Shown here one piece after another: positions 1 to 10,015 of a DNA stretch of 64,000 nt. Location of the stretch: the NCBI RefSeq assembly GCF_900090285.1, contig NZ_LT607754.1, positions 6,164,001-6,228,000 on the forward strand, written 5' to 3'. Source of the stretch: Micromonospora inositola. GTDB taxonomy: Bacteria > Actinomycetota > Actinomycetes > Mycobacteriales > Micromonosporaceae. The translations under genes were made by a program, and so were the position numbers. Position 1 is the stretch's first letter. Each line of letters opens with the position of its first letter. The notes under the pieces were generated by a model, which was not told the origin of the DNA, made no database searches, and saw only the letters and a program-made list of their open reading frames with translations.

Positions 1-5
1 ATCGC

Positions 6-695
6 GTGGTAATCACGAAAACTCGGTCGCCCATCCGCTCCAGCGTCGGTCTCAAGGCCGTCATGGCGGTGACGGGCATTCTCCTGGTGCTGTTCCTGAT
101 CGCACACATGCTCGGCAACCTGAAGGTGTTCACGGGGGAGACCTCGTTCGACCACTACGCGCACTGGCTGCGCGACATCGGCACGCCGCTGCTCCCCTCG
201 ACCTGGTACCTGTGGATCCAGCGGACCGTGCTGACCGTCGCCGTGCTGGCCCACATCGGCGCCGCGACCGTGCTCGCGATGCGCGCCCGCGCCGCCCGCC
301 CGGTCCGGTACGCGCACCGCAAGAAGGTGCGGGGCAGCTACGCGGCCCGGACGATGCGCTGGGGTGGGGTGATCATCCTGCTCTTCGTGATCTACCACAT
401 CCTGGACCTGACCACCGGTCACCTGAACCCCCAGGGCGACGCCAGCAACCCGTACGGCAACGTGGTCGCCGACTTCGCCCCGGAGCGCTGGTACGTCACT
501 CTCTTCTACGTCCTGGCGATCGTCACGCTCGGCTTCCACCTGCGCCACGGCGCCTTCAGCGCGTTCCGCAGCCTGGGCCAGCAGACCCCGAAGGGTGAGC
601 GCCGGGCGCGGACCGCGGCGCTGGTCTTCGCCGTCGTCCTCTGCGCCGGCTACCTGGTGGTTCCGTTCGCCGTACTCACCGGATTGGTGTCCTGA
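6..695 (+). CDS. sdhC: Succinate dehydrogenase cytochrome b subunit
   Basis: Membrane anchor of succinate dehydrogenase (complex II), which carries heme b and passes electrons from succinate to menaquinone. The 229-residue protein has about five hydrophobic segments, beginning with [19 protein letters not shown], and matches the single-polypeptide cytochrome b558 type, in which one protein replaces separate SdhC and SdhD. Histidines inside the helices (HMLGN, HIGA, YHILD, FHLRHG) are the likely heme ligands. The GTG at position 6 is used because the N-terminus [11 protein letters not shown] looks like a natural family start, but the window begins five bases upstream, so a slightly earlier start cannot be excluded. 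It ends one base before sdhA and is clearly its operon partner. Confidence 0.93.
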   Translation: MVITKTRSPIRSSVGLKAVMAVTGILLVLFLIAHMLGNLKVFTGETSFDHYAHWLRDIGTPLLPSTWYLWIQRTVLTVAVLAHIGAATVLAMRARAARPVRYAHRKKVRGSYAARTMRWGGVIILLFVIYHILDLTTGHLNPQGDASNPYGNVVADFAPERWYVTLFYVLAIVTLGFHLRHGAFSAFRSLGQQTPKGERRARTAALVFAVVLCAGYLVVPFAVLTGLVS

Positions 696-696
696 C

Positions 697-2634
697 ATGG
701 ATCTCTACACGGAAGGCGACCCGATCGCCGACGCCAAGGCTCCCGAGGGCCCGATCGAGACCCGCTGGGACCGCCGCCGCTTCGAGGCCAAGCTGGTCAA
801 CCCGGCGAACCGCCGCAAGATGACCGTGATCGTGGTCGGCACCGGCCTGGCCGGCGGCTCGGCCGCGGCGACCCTGGCCGAGCAGGGCTACCAGGTCAAG
901 TCCTACTGCTACCAGGACAGCCCGCGCCGGGCCCACTCGATCGCCGCGCAGGGTGGCATCAACGCGGCCAAGAACTACCGCAACGACGGCGACTCGGTGC
1001 ACCGGCTCTTCTACGACACCGTCAAGGGCGGCGACTTCCGCTCCCGGGAGTCGAACGTGCACCGGCTGGCCGAGGTCTCGGTCAACATCATCGACCAGTG
1101 CGTCGCCCAGGGCGTGCCGTTCGCCCGCGAGTACGGCGGCCTGCTGGACACCCGCTCCTTCGGCGGCGCGCAGGTGCAGCGCACCTTCTACGCCCGGGGC
1201 CAGACGGGCCAGCAACTGCTGCTCGGCGCGTACCAGGCGCTGGAGCGGCAGATCGGCCTCGGCAACGTGGAGATGAACGCCCGGCACGAGATGCTGGAGC
1301 TGATCATCGTCGACGGCAAGGCCCGGGGCATCGTCGTCCGGGACCTGGTCACCGGCGAGATCACCACCGAGATGGCCGACGCGGTCGTGCTCGCCTCCGG
1401 CGGTTACGGCAACGTCTTCTACCTCTCCACCAACGCCAAGGGCTGCAACGTCACCGCCACCTGGCGGGCGCACCGCAAGGGCGCGTACTTCGCCAACCCC
1501 TGCTACACGCAGATCCACCCGACCTGCATCCCGGTCTCCGGCGACCACCAGTCGAAGCTGACCCTGATGAGCGAGTCGCTGCGCAACGACGGCCGGGTCT
1601 GGGTGCCGAAGGCCAAGGGCGACGACCGCAACCCGAAGGACATCCCCGAGGACGAGCGGGACTACTACCTGGAGCGGATCTACCCCGCCTTCGGCAACCT
1701 GGTCCCCCGCGACATCGCCTCCCGCGCCGCGAAGAACGTCTGCGACTCCGGCCGTGGCGTCGGGCCGACCAAGCTCGGCGTCTACCTCGACTTCGGCGAC
1801 GCGATCAACCGGCTCGGCCGCAAGGCGATCGAGGCCAAGTACGGCAACCTCTTCGAGATGTACGAGCGGATCACCGGCGAGGACCCGTACGAGGTCCCGA
1901 TGCGGATCTACCCGGCCGTGCACTACACGATGGGCGGCCTCTGGGTCGACTACGACCTGCAGTCGACCATCCCGGGCCTGTTCGTGATCGGCGAGGCGAA
2001 CTTCTCCGACCACGGCGCGAACCGGCTCGGCGCCTCGGCGCTGATGCAGGGCCTCGCCGACGGCTACTTCGTGCTGCCCAGCACCATCGCCAACTACCTG
2101 GCCTCCGGGCCGTTCGACAAGGTCGCGGCCAGCCACCCGGCAGTGGTGGAGGCGCGGGCGGACGTCGAGGACCGGATCCAGCGGCTGCTGGCCGTCAACG
2201 GCGACCGGACGGTGGACTCGTTCCACCGGGAGCTGGGCCAGATCATGTGGGAGCACTGCGGCATGGAGCGCAGTGACGCCGGTCTGCGCAAGGCGATCGA
2301 CGAGATCCGGGCGCTGCGCGAGCAGTTCTGGCAGCGGGTCCGGGTCCCGGGCGACGGGGAGGGCCTCAACCAGTCGCTGGAGAAGGCCGGCCGGGTGGCC
2401 GACTTCTTCGAGCTGGCGGAGTTGATGTGCATCGACGCCCTGCACCGCGAGGAGTCCTGCGGTGGCCACTTCCGGGCCGAGCACCAGACCCCCGACGGTG
2501 AGGCGCAGCGCGACGACGAGCACTTCGCGTACGCGGCGGCCTGGGAGTACACCGGCAGCGGCGAGCCGTCCGTGCTGCACAAGGAAGACCTGAAGTTCGA
2601 ATACGTCCACCCCACGCAGCGGAGCTACAAGTGA
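697..2634 (+). CDS. sdhA: Succinate dehydrogenase flavoprotein subunit
   Basis: Catalytic FAD subunit that oxidises succinate to fumarate in the TCA cycle. The 645-residue protein has an N-terminal dinucleotide-binding motif ([17 protein letters not shown]) and the [13 protein letters not shown] segment, whose histidine is the usual covalent flavin attachment site. The active-site region includes [10 protein letters not shown] and the [13 protein letters not shown] loop. The ATG at 697 follows the sdhC stop by one base. An open frame extends further upstream over sdhC but has no SdhA homology there. The 3' end overlaps sdhB by four bases (GTGA), which suggests translational coupling. Confidence 0.96.
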   Translation: MDLYTEGDPIADAKAPEGPIETRWDRRRFEAKLVNPANRRKMTVIVVGTGLAGGSAAATLAEQGYQVKSYCYQDSPRRAHSIAAQGGINAAKNYRNDGDSVHRLFYDTVKGGDFRSRESNVHRLAEVSVNIIDQCVAQGVPFAREYGGLLDTRSFGGAQVQRTFYARGQTGQQLLLGAYQALERQIGLGNVEMNARHEMLELIIVDGKARGIVVRDLVTGEITTEMADAVVLASGGYGNVFYLSTNAKGCNVTATWRAHRKGAYFANPCYTQIHPTCIPVSGDHQSKLTLMSESLRNDGRVWVPKAKGDDRNPKDIPEDERDYYLERIYPAFGNLVPRDIASRAAKNVCDSGRGVGPTKLGVYLDFGDAINRLGRKAIEAKYGNLFEMYERITGEDPYEVPMRIYPAVHYTMGGLWVDYDLQSTIPGLFVIGEANFSDHGANRLGASALMQGLADGYFVLPSTIANYLASGPFDKVAASHPAVVEARADVEDRIQRLLAVNGDRTVDSFHRELGQIMWEHCGMERSDAGLRKAIDEIRALREQFWQRVRVPGDGEGLNQSLEKAGRVADFFELAELMCIDALHREESCGGHFRAEHQTPDGEAQRDDEHFAYAAAWEYTGSGEPSVLHKEDLKFEYVHPTQRSYK

Positions 2635-3392
2635 ACCTGACCCTGCGCATCTGGCGCCAGTCCGGCCCTGAGGACAAGGGTCGGATGGTGACCTACCAGG
2701 TCGACGACGTCTCCCCGGACATGTCGTTCCTGGAGATGCTCGACGTGCTCAACGAGCGGCTGATCCTCGCCGGCGAGGAGCCGGTGGCGTTCGACCACGA
2801 CTGCCGCGAGGGCATCTGCGGCATGTGCGGCCTGATGATCAACGGCGACGCGCACGGGCCGCAGCGCGGCACCACCGCCTGCCAGCTGCACATGCGGCAG
2901 TTCTCCGATGGCGAAACGATCGACATCGAGCCGTGGCGGGCCCGCGCCTTCCCGGTCATCAAGGACCTGGTGGTCAACCGGAACGCCTTCGACAAGATCA
3001 TCGCCGCCGGTGGGTACATCACCGCGCCGACCGGCAGCGCCCCGGAGGCGCACTCCACGCCGGTGGCCAAGGCCAACGCGGACGCCGCCTTCGAGTCGGC
3101 CGCCTGCATCGGCTGCGGCGCCTGCGTGGCGGCCTGCCCGAACGGCTCCGGCATGCTCTTCACCGCCGCCAAGGTCACCCAGCTCTCGCTGCTGCCCCAG
3201 GGCCAGCCGGAGCGGTACACCCGGGTGATCGGCATGGTCGACGCGCACGACGAGGCCGGCTTCGGCGGCTGCACCAATGCCGGTGAGTGCACCGTGGTCT
3301 GCCCGAAGGGCATTCCGCTGAACACCATCGGCCGGCTCAACCGCGACTACCTCGCAGCCACCGCCAAGCGCGGCGACACCCCGGGCTCCTGA
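2631..3392 (+). CDS. sdhB: Succinate dehydrogenase iron-sulfur subunit
   Basis: Electron-transfer subunit linking the SdhA flavin to the membrane heme and quinone. The 253-residue protein has the expected cysteine sets: [10 protein letters not shown] plus a later TTACQLH cysteine for the [2Fe-2S] cluster, [11 protein letters not shown] for the [4Fe-4S] cluster, and [16 protein letters not shown] for the [3Fe-4S] cluster. The GTG start at 2631 overlaps the sdhA stop codon. It is the last gene of the sdhCAB operon. Confidence 0.96.
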   Translation: MNLTLRIWRQSGPEDKGRMVTYQVDDVSPDMSFLEMLDVLNERLILAGEEPVAFDHDCREGICGMCGLMINGDAHGPQRGTTACQLHMRQFSDGETIDIEPWRARAFPVIKDLVVNRNAFDKIIAAGGYITAPTGSAPEAHSTPVAKANADAAFESAACIGCGACVAACPNGSGMLFTAAKVTQLSLLPQGQPERYTRVIGMVDAHDEAGFGGCTNAGECTVVCPKGIPLNTIGRLNRDYLAATAKRGDTPGS

Positions 3393-3510
3393 GGCCGCGG
3401 CGGGTCCGCCCGCCCCACCCCCACCGACCGCCGTACCCCGCCCGGGGTGCGGCGGTCGGCCGCTTTCCGGGTACGCGCACCGCGCGGCGGCCGACGACAT
3501 CCCCCCGACA

Positions 3511-3606
3511 CGCTACGAACCTGATGACGTCAACGTCATCACGCTGGCCGGAGCGTCCTCGCCGCGCCACCGGGGGTGAGTCGTCTGCGTCATCAGGTTC
3601 GTAGCG
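3511..3606. repeat. Palindromic element with 19-bp perfect arms
   Basis: Positions 3511-3529 (CGCTACGAACCTGATGACG) are the exact reverse complement of 3588-3606. Inside the left half, GATGACG and CGTCATC (3523-3540, four-base spacer) form a second, competing hairpin. The element fills much of the gap between sdhB and the decayed dehydrogenase. It contains no gene and has no U-tract like a classical terminator. A dispersed palindromic repeat or a MITE-like remnant seems plausible. No second copy was noticed elsewhere in the window. Confidence 0.75.
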
Positions 3607-3713
3607 CCCACCCGGCTTCCTGTCCGCCGTGCCGCGGCGCCGGCGGGCGCCGGTTCAAGCGTCCCAGCGCGGGTAGCAGTCCGATGGACGGCACGAAGAG
3701 GGGACATTCGGGG

Positions 3714-4253
3714 ATGAAGGTGCTGACGTGGCAGGGCAAGCGTGACGTCCGGGTCGAGGACGTCCCGGACCCCCGGATCGAGGAGCCGACCGACGCGATC
3801 GGGCGCGGCCCGGACGCGGTGATCGACGCCGTCGGCATGGAGGCGCACGGCGCGCCGCTGGGCAAGGTCGCGCAGACCGCCGCCGGGCTGCTGCCCGACA
3901 AGCTGGCGCGGACCATGACCGACAAGGCCGGCGTCGACCGCCTCGTCGTGCTGCACGCGGCGCTGAAATCGGTCCGCCGGGGCGGCACAGTCTCCATCTC
4001 CGGCGTGTACGGCGGCGAGCAGGACCCGATGCCGCTGATGGAGATGTTCGACCGGGGCATCCAGCTGCGGATGGGGCAGTGCCACGTGAGGCGCTGGGTG
4101 GACGAGATCACGCCGCTGCTCGCCGGCGACGACGACCCACTCGGCGTCGAGGACCTGCGCACCCACCGGATGCCGCTGGAGCAGGCGCCGCAGGCGTACG
4201 AGATGTTCCAGAAGAAGCAGGACGGCTGCGTGAACGTCGTGCTCGCGCCGTGA
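3714..4253 (+). pseudogene. Zinc alcohol/formaldehyde dehydrogenase, internally deleted
   Basis: The first about 27 residues (MKVLTWQGKRDVRVEDVPDP, then EEPTDAI) match the N-terminus of FdhA-like zinc-dependent dehydrogenases. The sequence then jumps at about 3790-3800 straight to GRGPDAVIDAVGMEAHG, which belongs to the second half of the NAD-binding domain. These enzymes are normally about 390 residues; this one is 179. The missing segment holds the catalytic zinc ligands, the GHE region and the glycine-rich cofactor loop. The reading frame stays open across the join. A functional dehydrogenase is very unlikely, so it is called a pseudogene even though it could still be translated. Confidence 0.75.
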
Positions 4254-4266
4254 CCCGGACGGTGGC

Positions 4267-4272
4267 TACCGT
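4267..4272 (+). promoter_or_regulatory. Candidate -10 box of the MBL-fold gene
   Basis: TACCGT fits the actinobacterial TANNNT -10 pattern. A start near 4279 would give a leader of about 24 nt carrying the GGAGGGG ribosome site (about 4289-4295) ahead of the ATG at 4303. No convincing -35 was identified. Confidence 0.4.
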
Positions 4273-4302
4273 GTACTGCGGGACACGGCGGAGGGGACGA
4301 CG

Positions 4303-5445
4303 ATGGGTGAGACAGCGGATCGGGCGGTGGAGCGGGCGCTCGGCCGCCGACTGTGGCGGATGGCCGGGGTGGCGGCGCTGGCCGGGGTGGCCTGGGTGGG
4401 GCGCGACGTGCCGGCGCAGCTCGGCGGCCGGCTCACCGGCGCTCGGGCGGAGCGGGCGGCCCGCTCACCCCAGTTCCGCGACGGCACCTTCCACAACCCG
4501 ACGAGCACCCGCACGATGGTCGCCGACCCGGGCCGCAACCTGGTCAAGGAGCTGATCTTCGGCAAGCAGAAGCGGCGGCCCGACGGTGGGGTGCCGCTGC
4601 TGCGCCCGTCCGCCGCGCCCCCCGCCGACCCGGCCCGGGAGCTCAACGTCGTCTGGTACGGCCACGCCTCGGCGCTGATCGAGATCGAGGGGCGCCGGGT
4701 GCTGCTCGACCCGGTCTGGAGCGACCGGTGCTCCCCGTCAACCCGGGTCGGCCCGCGCCGGATCCACGAGCCCCCGGTACGCCTCGACGAGCTGCCCCCG
4801 CTGGACGCCATCCTCATCTCCCACGACCACTACGACCACCTGGACCTGGAGACGGTGCGGGGGCTGCTGGCCCACCAGTCGGCGCCGTTCCTGGTGCCGC
4901 TCGGCGTCGGTGCCCACCTCGACCGGTGGGGCGTGCCCGAGGAGCGGATCGTCGAGCTGGACTGGTCGGAGAGCCATCAGATCGGCGACCTGACCGTCAC
5001 GGCCACCGCCGCCCAGCACTTCTCCGGCCGGGGGCTGCGCCGCGACGGCACGCTCTGGAGCTCCTGGGTGGTGGCCGGCGCGCACCGCCGGGTCTTCTAC
5101 ACCGGCGACTCCGGCTACTTCGACGGGTATGCCGAGATCGGCGCCGAGCACGGTCCGTTCGACGTCACGCTGATGCAGATCGGCGCGTACGACCGGGCCT
5201 GGCCGAGCATCCACATGTTCCCGGAGGAGGCGGTCGCCGCCCACCTCGACCTGGGCGGCGGGCTGTTCATCCCGGTGCACTGGGCGACGTTCAACCTGGC
5301 CCTGCACGACTGGGCCGAGCCGGTGAACCGGCTCTGGGTGGAGGCGAAGGCCCGGGACGTCCGGCTGGCGGTGCCGCGGCCCGGCGAACGGGTGGTGGTG
5401 GACGAGCCGCCGGCCGTGGACGGCTGGTGGCAGGCGATCGCCTGA
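4303..5445 (+). CDS. MBL-fold metal-dependent hydrolase (NAPE-PLD/UlaG-like)
   Basis: 380-residue metallo-beta-lactamase-fold hydrolase. The metal-binding HxHxDH motif is HDHYDH at residues 174-179. Further ligands are probably in AAQHFSGRG, in FYTGDSGYFDG and in IPVHWATF near the C-terminus. The best family fit is the group annotated as N-acyl-phosphatidylethanolamine phospholipase D-like or UlaG-like hydrolases; the substrate cannot be read from sequence. Residues 20-32 are hydrophobic and could be a membrane anchor or an uncleaved signal. The ATG at 4303 has a GGAGGGG ribosome site. It is monocistronic and convergent with dgt. Confidence 0.85.
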   Translation: MGETADRAVERALGRRLWRMAGVAALAGVAWVGRDVPAQLGGRLTGARAERAARSPQFRDGTFHNPTSTRTMVADPGRNLVKELIFGKQKRRPDGGVPLLRPSAAPPADPARELNVVWYGHASALIEIEGRRVLLDPVWSDRCSPSTRVGPRRIHEPPVRLDELPPLDAILISHDHYDHLDLETVRGLLAHQSAPFLVPLGVGAHLDRWGVPEERIVELDWSESHQIGDLTVTATAAQHFSGRGLRRDGTLWSSWVVAGAHRRVFYTGDSGYFDGYAEIGAEHGPFDVTLMQIGAYDRAWPSIHMFPEEAVAAHLDLGGGLFIPVHWATFNLALHDWAEPVNRLWVEAKARDVRLAVPRPGERVVVDEPPAVDGWWQAIA

Positions 5446-5469
5446 GCGGTCCGGCCGGGGCCCGGTGGC

Positions 5470-6981
5470 CTACAGCACGAAGGCGTCCGTCCAGAGGGCG
5501 CCGGAGCGGCCGGAGAGGGCGTCCAGCAGCGCCACCGCCTGGCCGTCGGTGAGCTGCGCGACGAAGTCGACGATGGCCCGGCCGCGGGCCCGGCCGATCC
5601 GGTCCGGGGTACGCGGGTGCAGCTCCGCCTCGGCCAGCTCGACCAGGTCGTGCAGCCGGCGGGGCAGCCGGGACTCCTCCTCCGGGTCGAGCAGCCACTC
5701 CCACAGCGCCTCCACCAGCGTGCCGAGCAGCCGAGCCTGCCCCCGCTGGTGCAGGGCCAGGTCGGGGCGGGCCAGCACGAACCGGTGGTGGACGAACTTG
5801 AGCACCTGCACCTCGTGCCACTGCGCCTTGGCCAGCAGCACGTACCCGGAGCGCATGTTGGGCTCCGGGGTGACGGTGATCGACTCGACGAACCGGGTGG
5901 ACCAGCGGGCGGAGAAGCGGGCCACGTACTGCTCCGCCTCGATCGAGCCGTCGAAGGGCAGCGCGAGCAGCCCCTCCACCAGCTCCTCGCGGACGTGCTC
6001 GACCGCGGCGGCGAACGCGTCGTCGTCGGCGATCCACGCGTCCTTGCGGTGCAGCTGCCGGCGCAGCCGTTCGATCGCCGAGCCGGGGCGGCGCGCCGCG
6101 GTGGCCAGCGCGGCGTCGGTGATCGCCCGGAAGTGCCCGCACTCCCGCTGCCAGGCCATCAGCTCCGCGGCCACCGTGCCCTGCTGGAGCACCCCGACCC
6201 GGTAGAAGTCCTCCACGTCGTGGATGGCGTACGCGATGTCGTCGGCGGTGTCCATGATGGACGCCTCGGGGGTCTGCTGCCAGCCCGGGATCCGCCCGGC
6301 GAACGGCTCGCGGGCCTGCCGCAGGTCGTCCACCTCGGTCCGGTACGCGCCGAACTTCGACGACCCGCTCTCCGGGTCGTCCGGTGGCGGGGTGGCGCCC
6401 CGGGGCGCCGGGCCGAGGTGGCGCGGGTGCGGGTCCGGGTGGTCGAGCCGGGTCCACGGGTACTTCAGCATGGCCGCCCGCACCGCGGCGGTGAGGTCCA
6501 GCCCGGTGGTCGCCGCGCCCCGGATCTCGGTGCTGGTCACGATGCGGTACGACTGCGCGTTGCCCTCGAAACCGTCGGCCAGGCCGAGCCGCTGGCGGGC
6601 CAGCCGGTCCAGCACCCGCTCCCCCAGGTGCCCGAAGGGCGGGTGGCCGAGGTCGTGGGCGAGCGCGGCGGCCTCCACCACGTCCGGGTCGCAGCCCCCC
6701 AGCTTCTCCAGCAGGACGCGGTGCTCCGCGTCGGCGGTGAGCCGTTCGGCGACCGCGCGGGCCACCTGGGCCACCTTCAGGCTGTGGGTGAGCCGGTTGT
6801 GCACCAGCAGGCCGGACCCGCCCGGGCTGACCACCTGGGTCACCCCGTTCAGCCGGGCGAAGAAGGGCGAGGCCACGATCCGGTCCCGGTCGGCCCGGAA
6901 CGGGCTGGCGGCCAGGTCGCCGAGGGCCCGGGCGCTGCCCCCGAAGAGTCGCCGCGCCCGCGGGTCGGCAGGTGGTTCCAT
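5470..6981 (-). CDS. dgt: Deoxyguanosinetriphosphate triphosphohydrolase-like protein
   Basis: HD-domain dNTP triphosphohydrolase that removes the triphosphate from dGTP or related dNTPs and so influences dNTP pools. The 503-residue protein carries the family signatures NRLTHSLKV (His 66), the HD pair in [17 protein letters not shown] (residues 109-110), and a downstream [17 protein letters not shown] segment that completes the metal site. The ATG at 6981 is preferred to an open extension of 20 residues because it gives the recognisable [14 protein letters not shown] start. It also lies seven bases after a TANNNT box, so the mRNA is probably leaderless. It is transcribed divergently from tex. 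Confidence 0.92.
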   Translation of the reverse strand: MEPPADPRARRLFGGSARALGDLAASPFRADRDRIVASPFFARLNGVTQVVSPGGSGLLVHNRLTHSLKVAQVARAVAERLTADAEHRVLLEKLGGCDPDVVEAAALAHDLGHPPFGHLGERVLDRLARQRLGLADGFEGNAQSYRIVTSTEIRGAATTGLDLTAAVRAAMLKYPWTRLDHPDPHPRHLGPAPRGATPPPDDPESGSSKFGAYRTEVDDLRQAREPFAGRIPGWQQTPEASIMDTADDIAYAIHDVEDFYRVGVLQQGTVAAELMAWQRECGHFRAITDAALATAARRPGSAIERLRRQLHRKDAWIADDDAFAAAVEHVREELVEGLLALPFDGSIEAEQYVARFSARWSTRFVESITVTPEPNMRSGYVLLAKAQWHEVQVLKFVHHRFVLARPDLALHQRGQARLLGTLVEALWEWLLDPEEESRLPRRLHDLVELAEAELHPRTPDRIGRARGRAIVDFVAQLTDGQAVALLDALSGRSGALWTDAFVL

Positions 6982-6988
6982 GATCGCC

Positions 6989-6994
6989 ACGCTA
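6989..6994 (-). promoter_or_regulatory. -10 box for leaderless dgt transcript
   Basis: On the minus strand this reads TAGCGT and is separated from the dgt ATG by seven bases. That puts the transcription start at or next to the start codon, as is common in actinobacteria. Confidence 0.55.
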
Positions 6995-7078
6995 GCGCAG
7001 CCGGCGGGGGCGGCGGCAGTCGTCCGGGCGGACCGGCACAATGCTCAGCGGAACCCACCCGAAAAGGCGGATCAGATC

Positions 7079-9484
7079 GTGACCCAGTCTGTGCACCAGC
7101 GGATCGCCGACGAGCTCGGCGTCGCCGAACGGCAGGTACGAGCGGCCGTGGAGCTGCTCGACGGCGGCGCCACCGTGCCGTTCATCGCCCGCTACCGCAA
7201 GGAGGCCACCGGCCTACTCGACGACGCCCAGCTGCGCACCCTGGAGGAGCGGCTGCGCTACCTGCGCGAGCTGGACGAGCGGCGCGCCGCGGTGCTGGAG
7301 TCCATCCGGAGCCAGGGCAAGCTCGACGAGGCCCTGGCAGCCCAGATCATGGCGGCCGACTCGAAGTCCCGGCTGGAGGACATCTACCTGCCGTACAAGC
7401 CGAAGCGGCGGACCCGGGCGCAGATCGCCCGCGAGGCCGGGCTGGAGCCCCTCGCCGACACGCTGCTGGCCGACCCGGCGCAGGACCCGCGCGCGACCGC
7501 GGCCGGCTTCGTCGACGCGGAGCGGGGCGTCGCGGACGCCGCGGCCGCCCTCGACGGGGCGCGGGCCATCCTCGTCGAGCGGTTCGCCGAGGACGCCGAC
7601 CTGATCGGCACGCTGCGCGAGCAGATGTGGTCGCGGGGCCGGCTCGTCTCCCGGGTACGCGAGGGCCAGGAGGCCGCCGGCGCCAAGTTCGCCGACTACT
7701 TCGACTTCGCCGAGCCGTACACCCGGCTCCCCTCGCATCGGATCCTGGCCATGTTCCGGGGCGAGAAGGAGGGCGTGCTCGACCTGACCATGGCCCCGGA
7801 GTCCGAGGGCGACGCCGACGCCCTGCCGACCGGCCCCAGCCGGTACGAGGCCGCGGTCGCCGGCCGGTTCCGCGTCAGCGACCAGGGGCGGCCCGCCGAC
7901 CGGTGGCTGGCCGACACGGTGCGCTGGGCCTGGCGTACCCGGATCCTCATCCACCTGGGCGCGGACCTGCGGACGCGGCTCTGGCAGGCGGCCGAGGAGG
8001 AGGCGGTCCGGGTCTTCGCCACCAACCTGCGCGACCTGCTGCTCGCCGCGCCCGCCGGTTCCCGCCCCACCATGGGCCTCGACCCGGGCCTGCGGACCGG
8101 CGTGAAGGTGGCCGTGGTGGACGCTACCGGCAAAGTGGTCGCCACCGACACGATCTACCCGCACGAACCCCGCCGGCAGTGGGACGCGTCCATCGAGACC
8201 CTGGCCAAGCTGGCCGGGGCGCACGGGGTCGACCTGATCGCCATCGGCAACGGCACCGCCAGCCGGGAGACCGACAAGCTGGCCGGTGACCTGATCAAGC
8301 GGTACCCGCAGCTCAACCTCACCAAGGTGGTGGTCTCCGAGGCCGGCGCGTCGGTCTACTCCGCCTCCGCGTACGCCTCGCAGGAGCTGCCCGGGCTGGA
8401 CGTGTCGCTGCGCGGCGCGGTCTCCATCGCCCGCCGCCTCCAGGATCCGCTGGCCGAACTGGTCAAGATCGACCCGCGCTCGATCGGCGTCGGGCAGTAC
8501 CAGCACGACCTCTCCGAGGTGAAGCTCTCCCGCTCGCTGGACGCGGTGGTCGAGGACTGCGTCAACGGGGTGGGGGTGGACGTCAACACCGCGTCTGCTC
8601 CGCTGCTGACCCGGGTCTCCGGCATCGGCGCCGGGCTGGCCGAGAACATCGTGCTGCACCGGGACGCCAACGGGCCGTTCCGCACCCGGTCGGAACTGAA
8701 GAAGGTGGCCCGGCTCGGCCCGAAGGCCTTCGAGCAGTGTGCCGGCTTCCTCCGGATCCCCGGCGGCGACGACCCGCTGGACTCCTCCAGCGTGCATCCC
8801 GAGGCGTACCCGGTGGTGCGGCGGATACTGGCCAGCACCGGGCAGGACCTGCGCTCGCTGATCGGGAAGTCGGCCATCCTGCGTGGGCTGAAGGCGACCG
8901 ACTTCGTCGACGACACGTTCGGCCTGCCCACCGTCACCGACATTCTGCGCGAGCTGGAGAAGCCGGGCCGGGACCCGCGGCCGGCGTTCAAGACCGCCAC
9001 CTTCGCCGAGGGCGTGGAGAAGATCAGCGACCTGGTCCCCGGCATGCTGCTGGAGGGGGTGGTCACCAACGTGGCGGCCTTCGGCGCGTTCGTGGACGTC
9101 GGGGTGCACCAGGACGGCCTGGTGCACGTCTCGGCGATGTCGAACACCTTCGTCAAGGACCCGCGGGACGTGGTGAAGTCCGGCGACGTGGTCCGGGTCA
9201 AGGTGCTCGACGTCGACGTGCCGCGCAAGCGGATCTCGCTGACCCTGCGGCTGGAGGACGAGAAGCCGTCGGGAGTTGGACGGCCAGGGTCCGACGGCGG
9301 GCGCAGCGAGCGCGGCGGCGGCCGGGGCGGCCGCGACGGCGGCACCGGCCGAGGCGGCGCGGGCGGTGGTCGGGGCGACCGCGGCGGAGCCCGGGGAGCC
9401 CAGCGTCAGGGTCGCGGCGGAGCTACGCCAGCCCCGGCCAACGGCGCGGTGGCCGACGCCCTGCGCCGGGCCGGGCTGGCCTGA
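7079..9484 (+). CDS. tex: Tex family RNA-binding transcription accessory protein
   Basis: 801-residue Tex/YhgF-type protein implicated in transcription and nucleic-acid binding. Visible regions are an N-terminal helical part (about 1-320), a YqgF-like RNase H fold ([18 protein letters not shown]), helix-hairpin-helix segments around residues 500-560 ([20 protein letters not shown]), and an S1 domain at about 651-723 ([16 protein letters not shown]). A low-complexity tail of about 65 residues follows, rich in Arg-Gly-Gly. The GTG at 7079 replaces a much longer upstream open frame that is only the antisense of dgt. Residues 539-640 and the last 16 residues recur in a damaged copy at 12041-12464. 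Confidence 0.95.
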   Translation: MTQSVHQRIADELGVAERQVRAAVELLDGGATVPFIARYRKEATGLLDDAQLRTLEERLRYLRELDERRAAVLESIRSQGKLDEALAAQIMAADSKSRLEDIYLPYKPKRRTRAQIAREAGLEPLADTLLADPAQDPRATAAGFVDAERGVADAAAALDGARAILVERFAEDADLIGTLREQMWSRGRLVSRVREGQEAAGAKFADYFDFAEPYTRLPSHRILAMFRGEKEGVLDLTMAPESEGDADALPTGPSRYEAAVAGRFRVSDQGRPADRWLADTVRWAWRTRILIHLGADLRTRLWQAAEEEAVRVFATNLRDLLLAAPAGSRPTMGLDPGLRTGVKVAVVDATGKVVATDTIYPHEPRRQWDASIETLAKLAGAHGVDLIAIGNGTASRETDKLAGDLIKRYPQLNLTKVVVSEAGASVYSASAYASQELPGLDVSLRGAVSIARRLQDPLAELVKIDPRSIGVGQYQHDLSEVKLSRSLDAVVEDCVNGVGVDVNTASAPLLTRVSGIGAGLAENIVLHRDANGPFRTRSELKKVARLGPKAFEQCAGFLRIPGGDDPLDSSSVHPEAYPVVRRILASTGQDLRSLIGKSAILRGLKATDFVDDTFGLPTVTDILRELEKPGRDPRPAFKTATFAEGVEKISDLVPGMLLEGVVTNVAAFGAFVDVGVHQDGLVHVSAMSNTFVKDPRDVVKSGDVVRVKVLDVDVPRKRISLTLRLEDEKPSGVGRPGSDGGRSERGGGRGGRDGGTGRGGAGGGRGDRGGARGAQRQGRGGATPAPANGAVADALRRAGLA

Positions 9485-9516
9485 CACATTCCGGCCAGCC
9501 AGCATCCAACGACGAC

Positions 9517-9563
9517 GGGCGACGGCCCCGGGACCACGACCGTGGCACCCGGGGCCGTCGCCC
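9517..9563. terminator. Strong hairpin terminator after tex
   Basis: Sixteen-base perfect arms (9517-9532 and 9548-9563, GGGCGACGGCCCCGGG and its complement) flank a 15-base loop that itself contains CCACG/CGTGG. It lies 33 bp after the tex stop. No U-tract follows, as is usual for high-GC actinobacterial terminators. Confidence 0.8.
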
Positions 9564-9577
9564 GAAAGGGACCGGCT

Positions 9578-9763
9578 GAGGTGCGGCCCGGATTGACGGG
9601 TCGGGCCCAGCTACGCGGTCGCAACTCGCTCAGCTGGGAGGAGAATTTCGCCTACCACGTGCGGTACATCGACACCCGCTGTCTCCGACTCGATCTGCGC
9701 ATCCTGCTGGATTACACCGTCCGAACCGGTCGGTACAACGGCCTTCTCGAAGATCGACCCTGA
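9578..9763 (+). pseudogene. C-terminal remnant of an undecaprenyl-phosphate sugar transferase
   Basis: The 61-codon segment starting EVRPGLTGRAQLRGRNSLSW and ending at the TGA at 9761 matches the C-terminal part of bacterial sugar transferases (WcaJ/PglC-like). It parallels the intact gene at 18857-19516, which has RPGVTGLAQVSGRNALSWEE at the same place. The membrane helix, the substrate loop and the catalytic Asp-Glu pair are all missing. An upstream GTG at 9542 keeps the frame open only through the tex terminator. It is therefore a gene fragment and not a small gene. Confidence 0.8.
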
Positions 9764-10015
9764 TCGGCCCACTCCAGTCGCACGCCCCGCGGACCGCCTG
9801 TTTCGCGGCCCCGCTGGCGCCCCGTGCCGGTGCCGGCGGGCACCAGGTGGTGAGGCAGGCATGGAGCCACCGGCCACAGAGGCTCCGAAATGCTCACTTC
9901 CAGCCAATAAAAGGTGAAATCTGAGGTAGGTGGTGGTTTGTCCCGCTAAAACCAGGGGTGCGGTTCCTAGCCGACCGCGTCGCCTGACTTGTCGAAGTAC
10001 CGAAGGGACCCGTTG
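9764..10015. other. Non-coding leader upstream of the dehydratase gene
   Basis: The 252 bp between the transferase remnant and the dehydratase start hold no gene. The part from about 9885 to 9960 is clearly richer in A+T than the surroundings (for example CCAATAAAAGGTGAAATC) and may hold the promoter. No -35/-10 pair could be assigned. Confidence 0.4.

Noticed and set aside
676..2610. Long open frame of 644 codons antisense to sdhA
   Set aside because: It is produced by the strong third-position GC bias of the real gene. The translation is rich in Val, Leu, Arg, Asp and Gly repeats and matches no family.
5617..8289. Very long plus-strand frame (890 codons) across dgt and tex
   Set aside because: It is antisense to dgt and out of frame with tex. 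No real start or domain.
7214..9505. Open frame of 763 codons antisense to tex
   Set aside because: Same codon-bias effect; Tex motifs on the plus strand are complete.
9542..9577. GTG at 9542 as the start of a small gene leading into the transferase fragment
   Set aside because: The codons run through the tex terminator hairpin and show no similarity to any transferase. The homologous part lacks the catalytic region.
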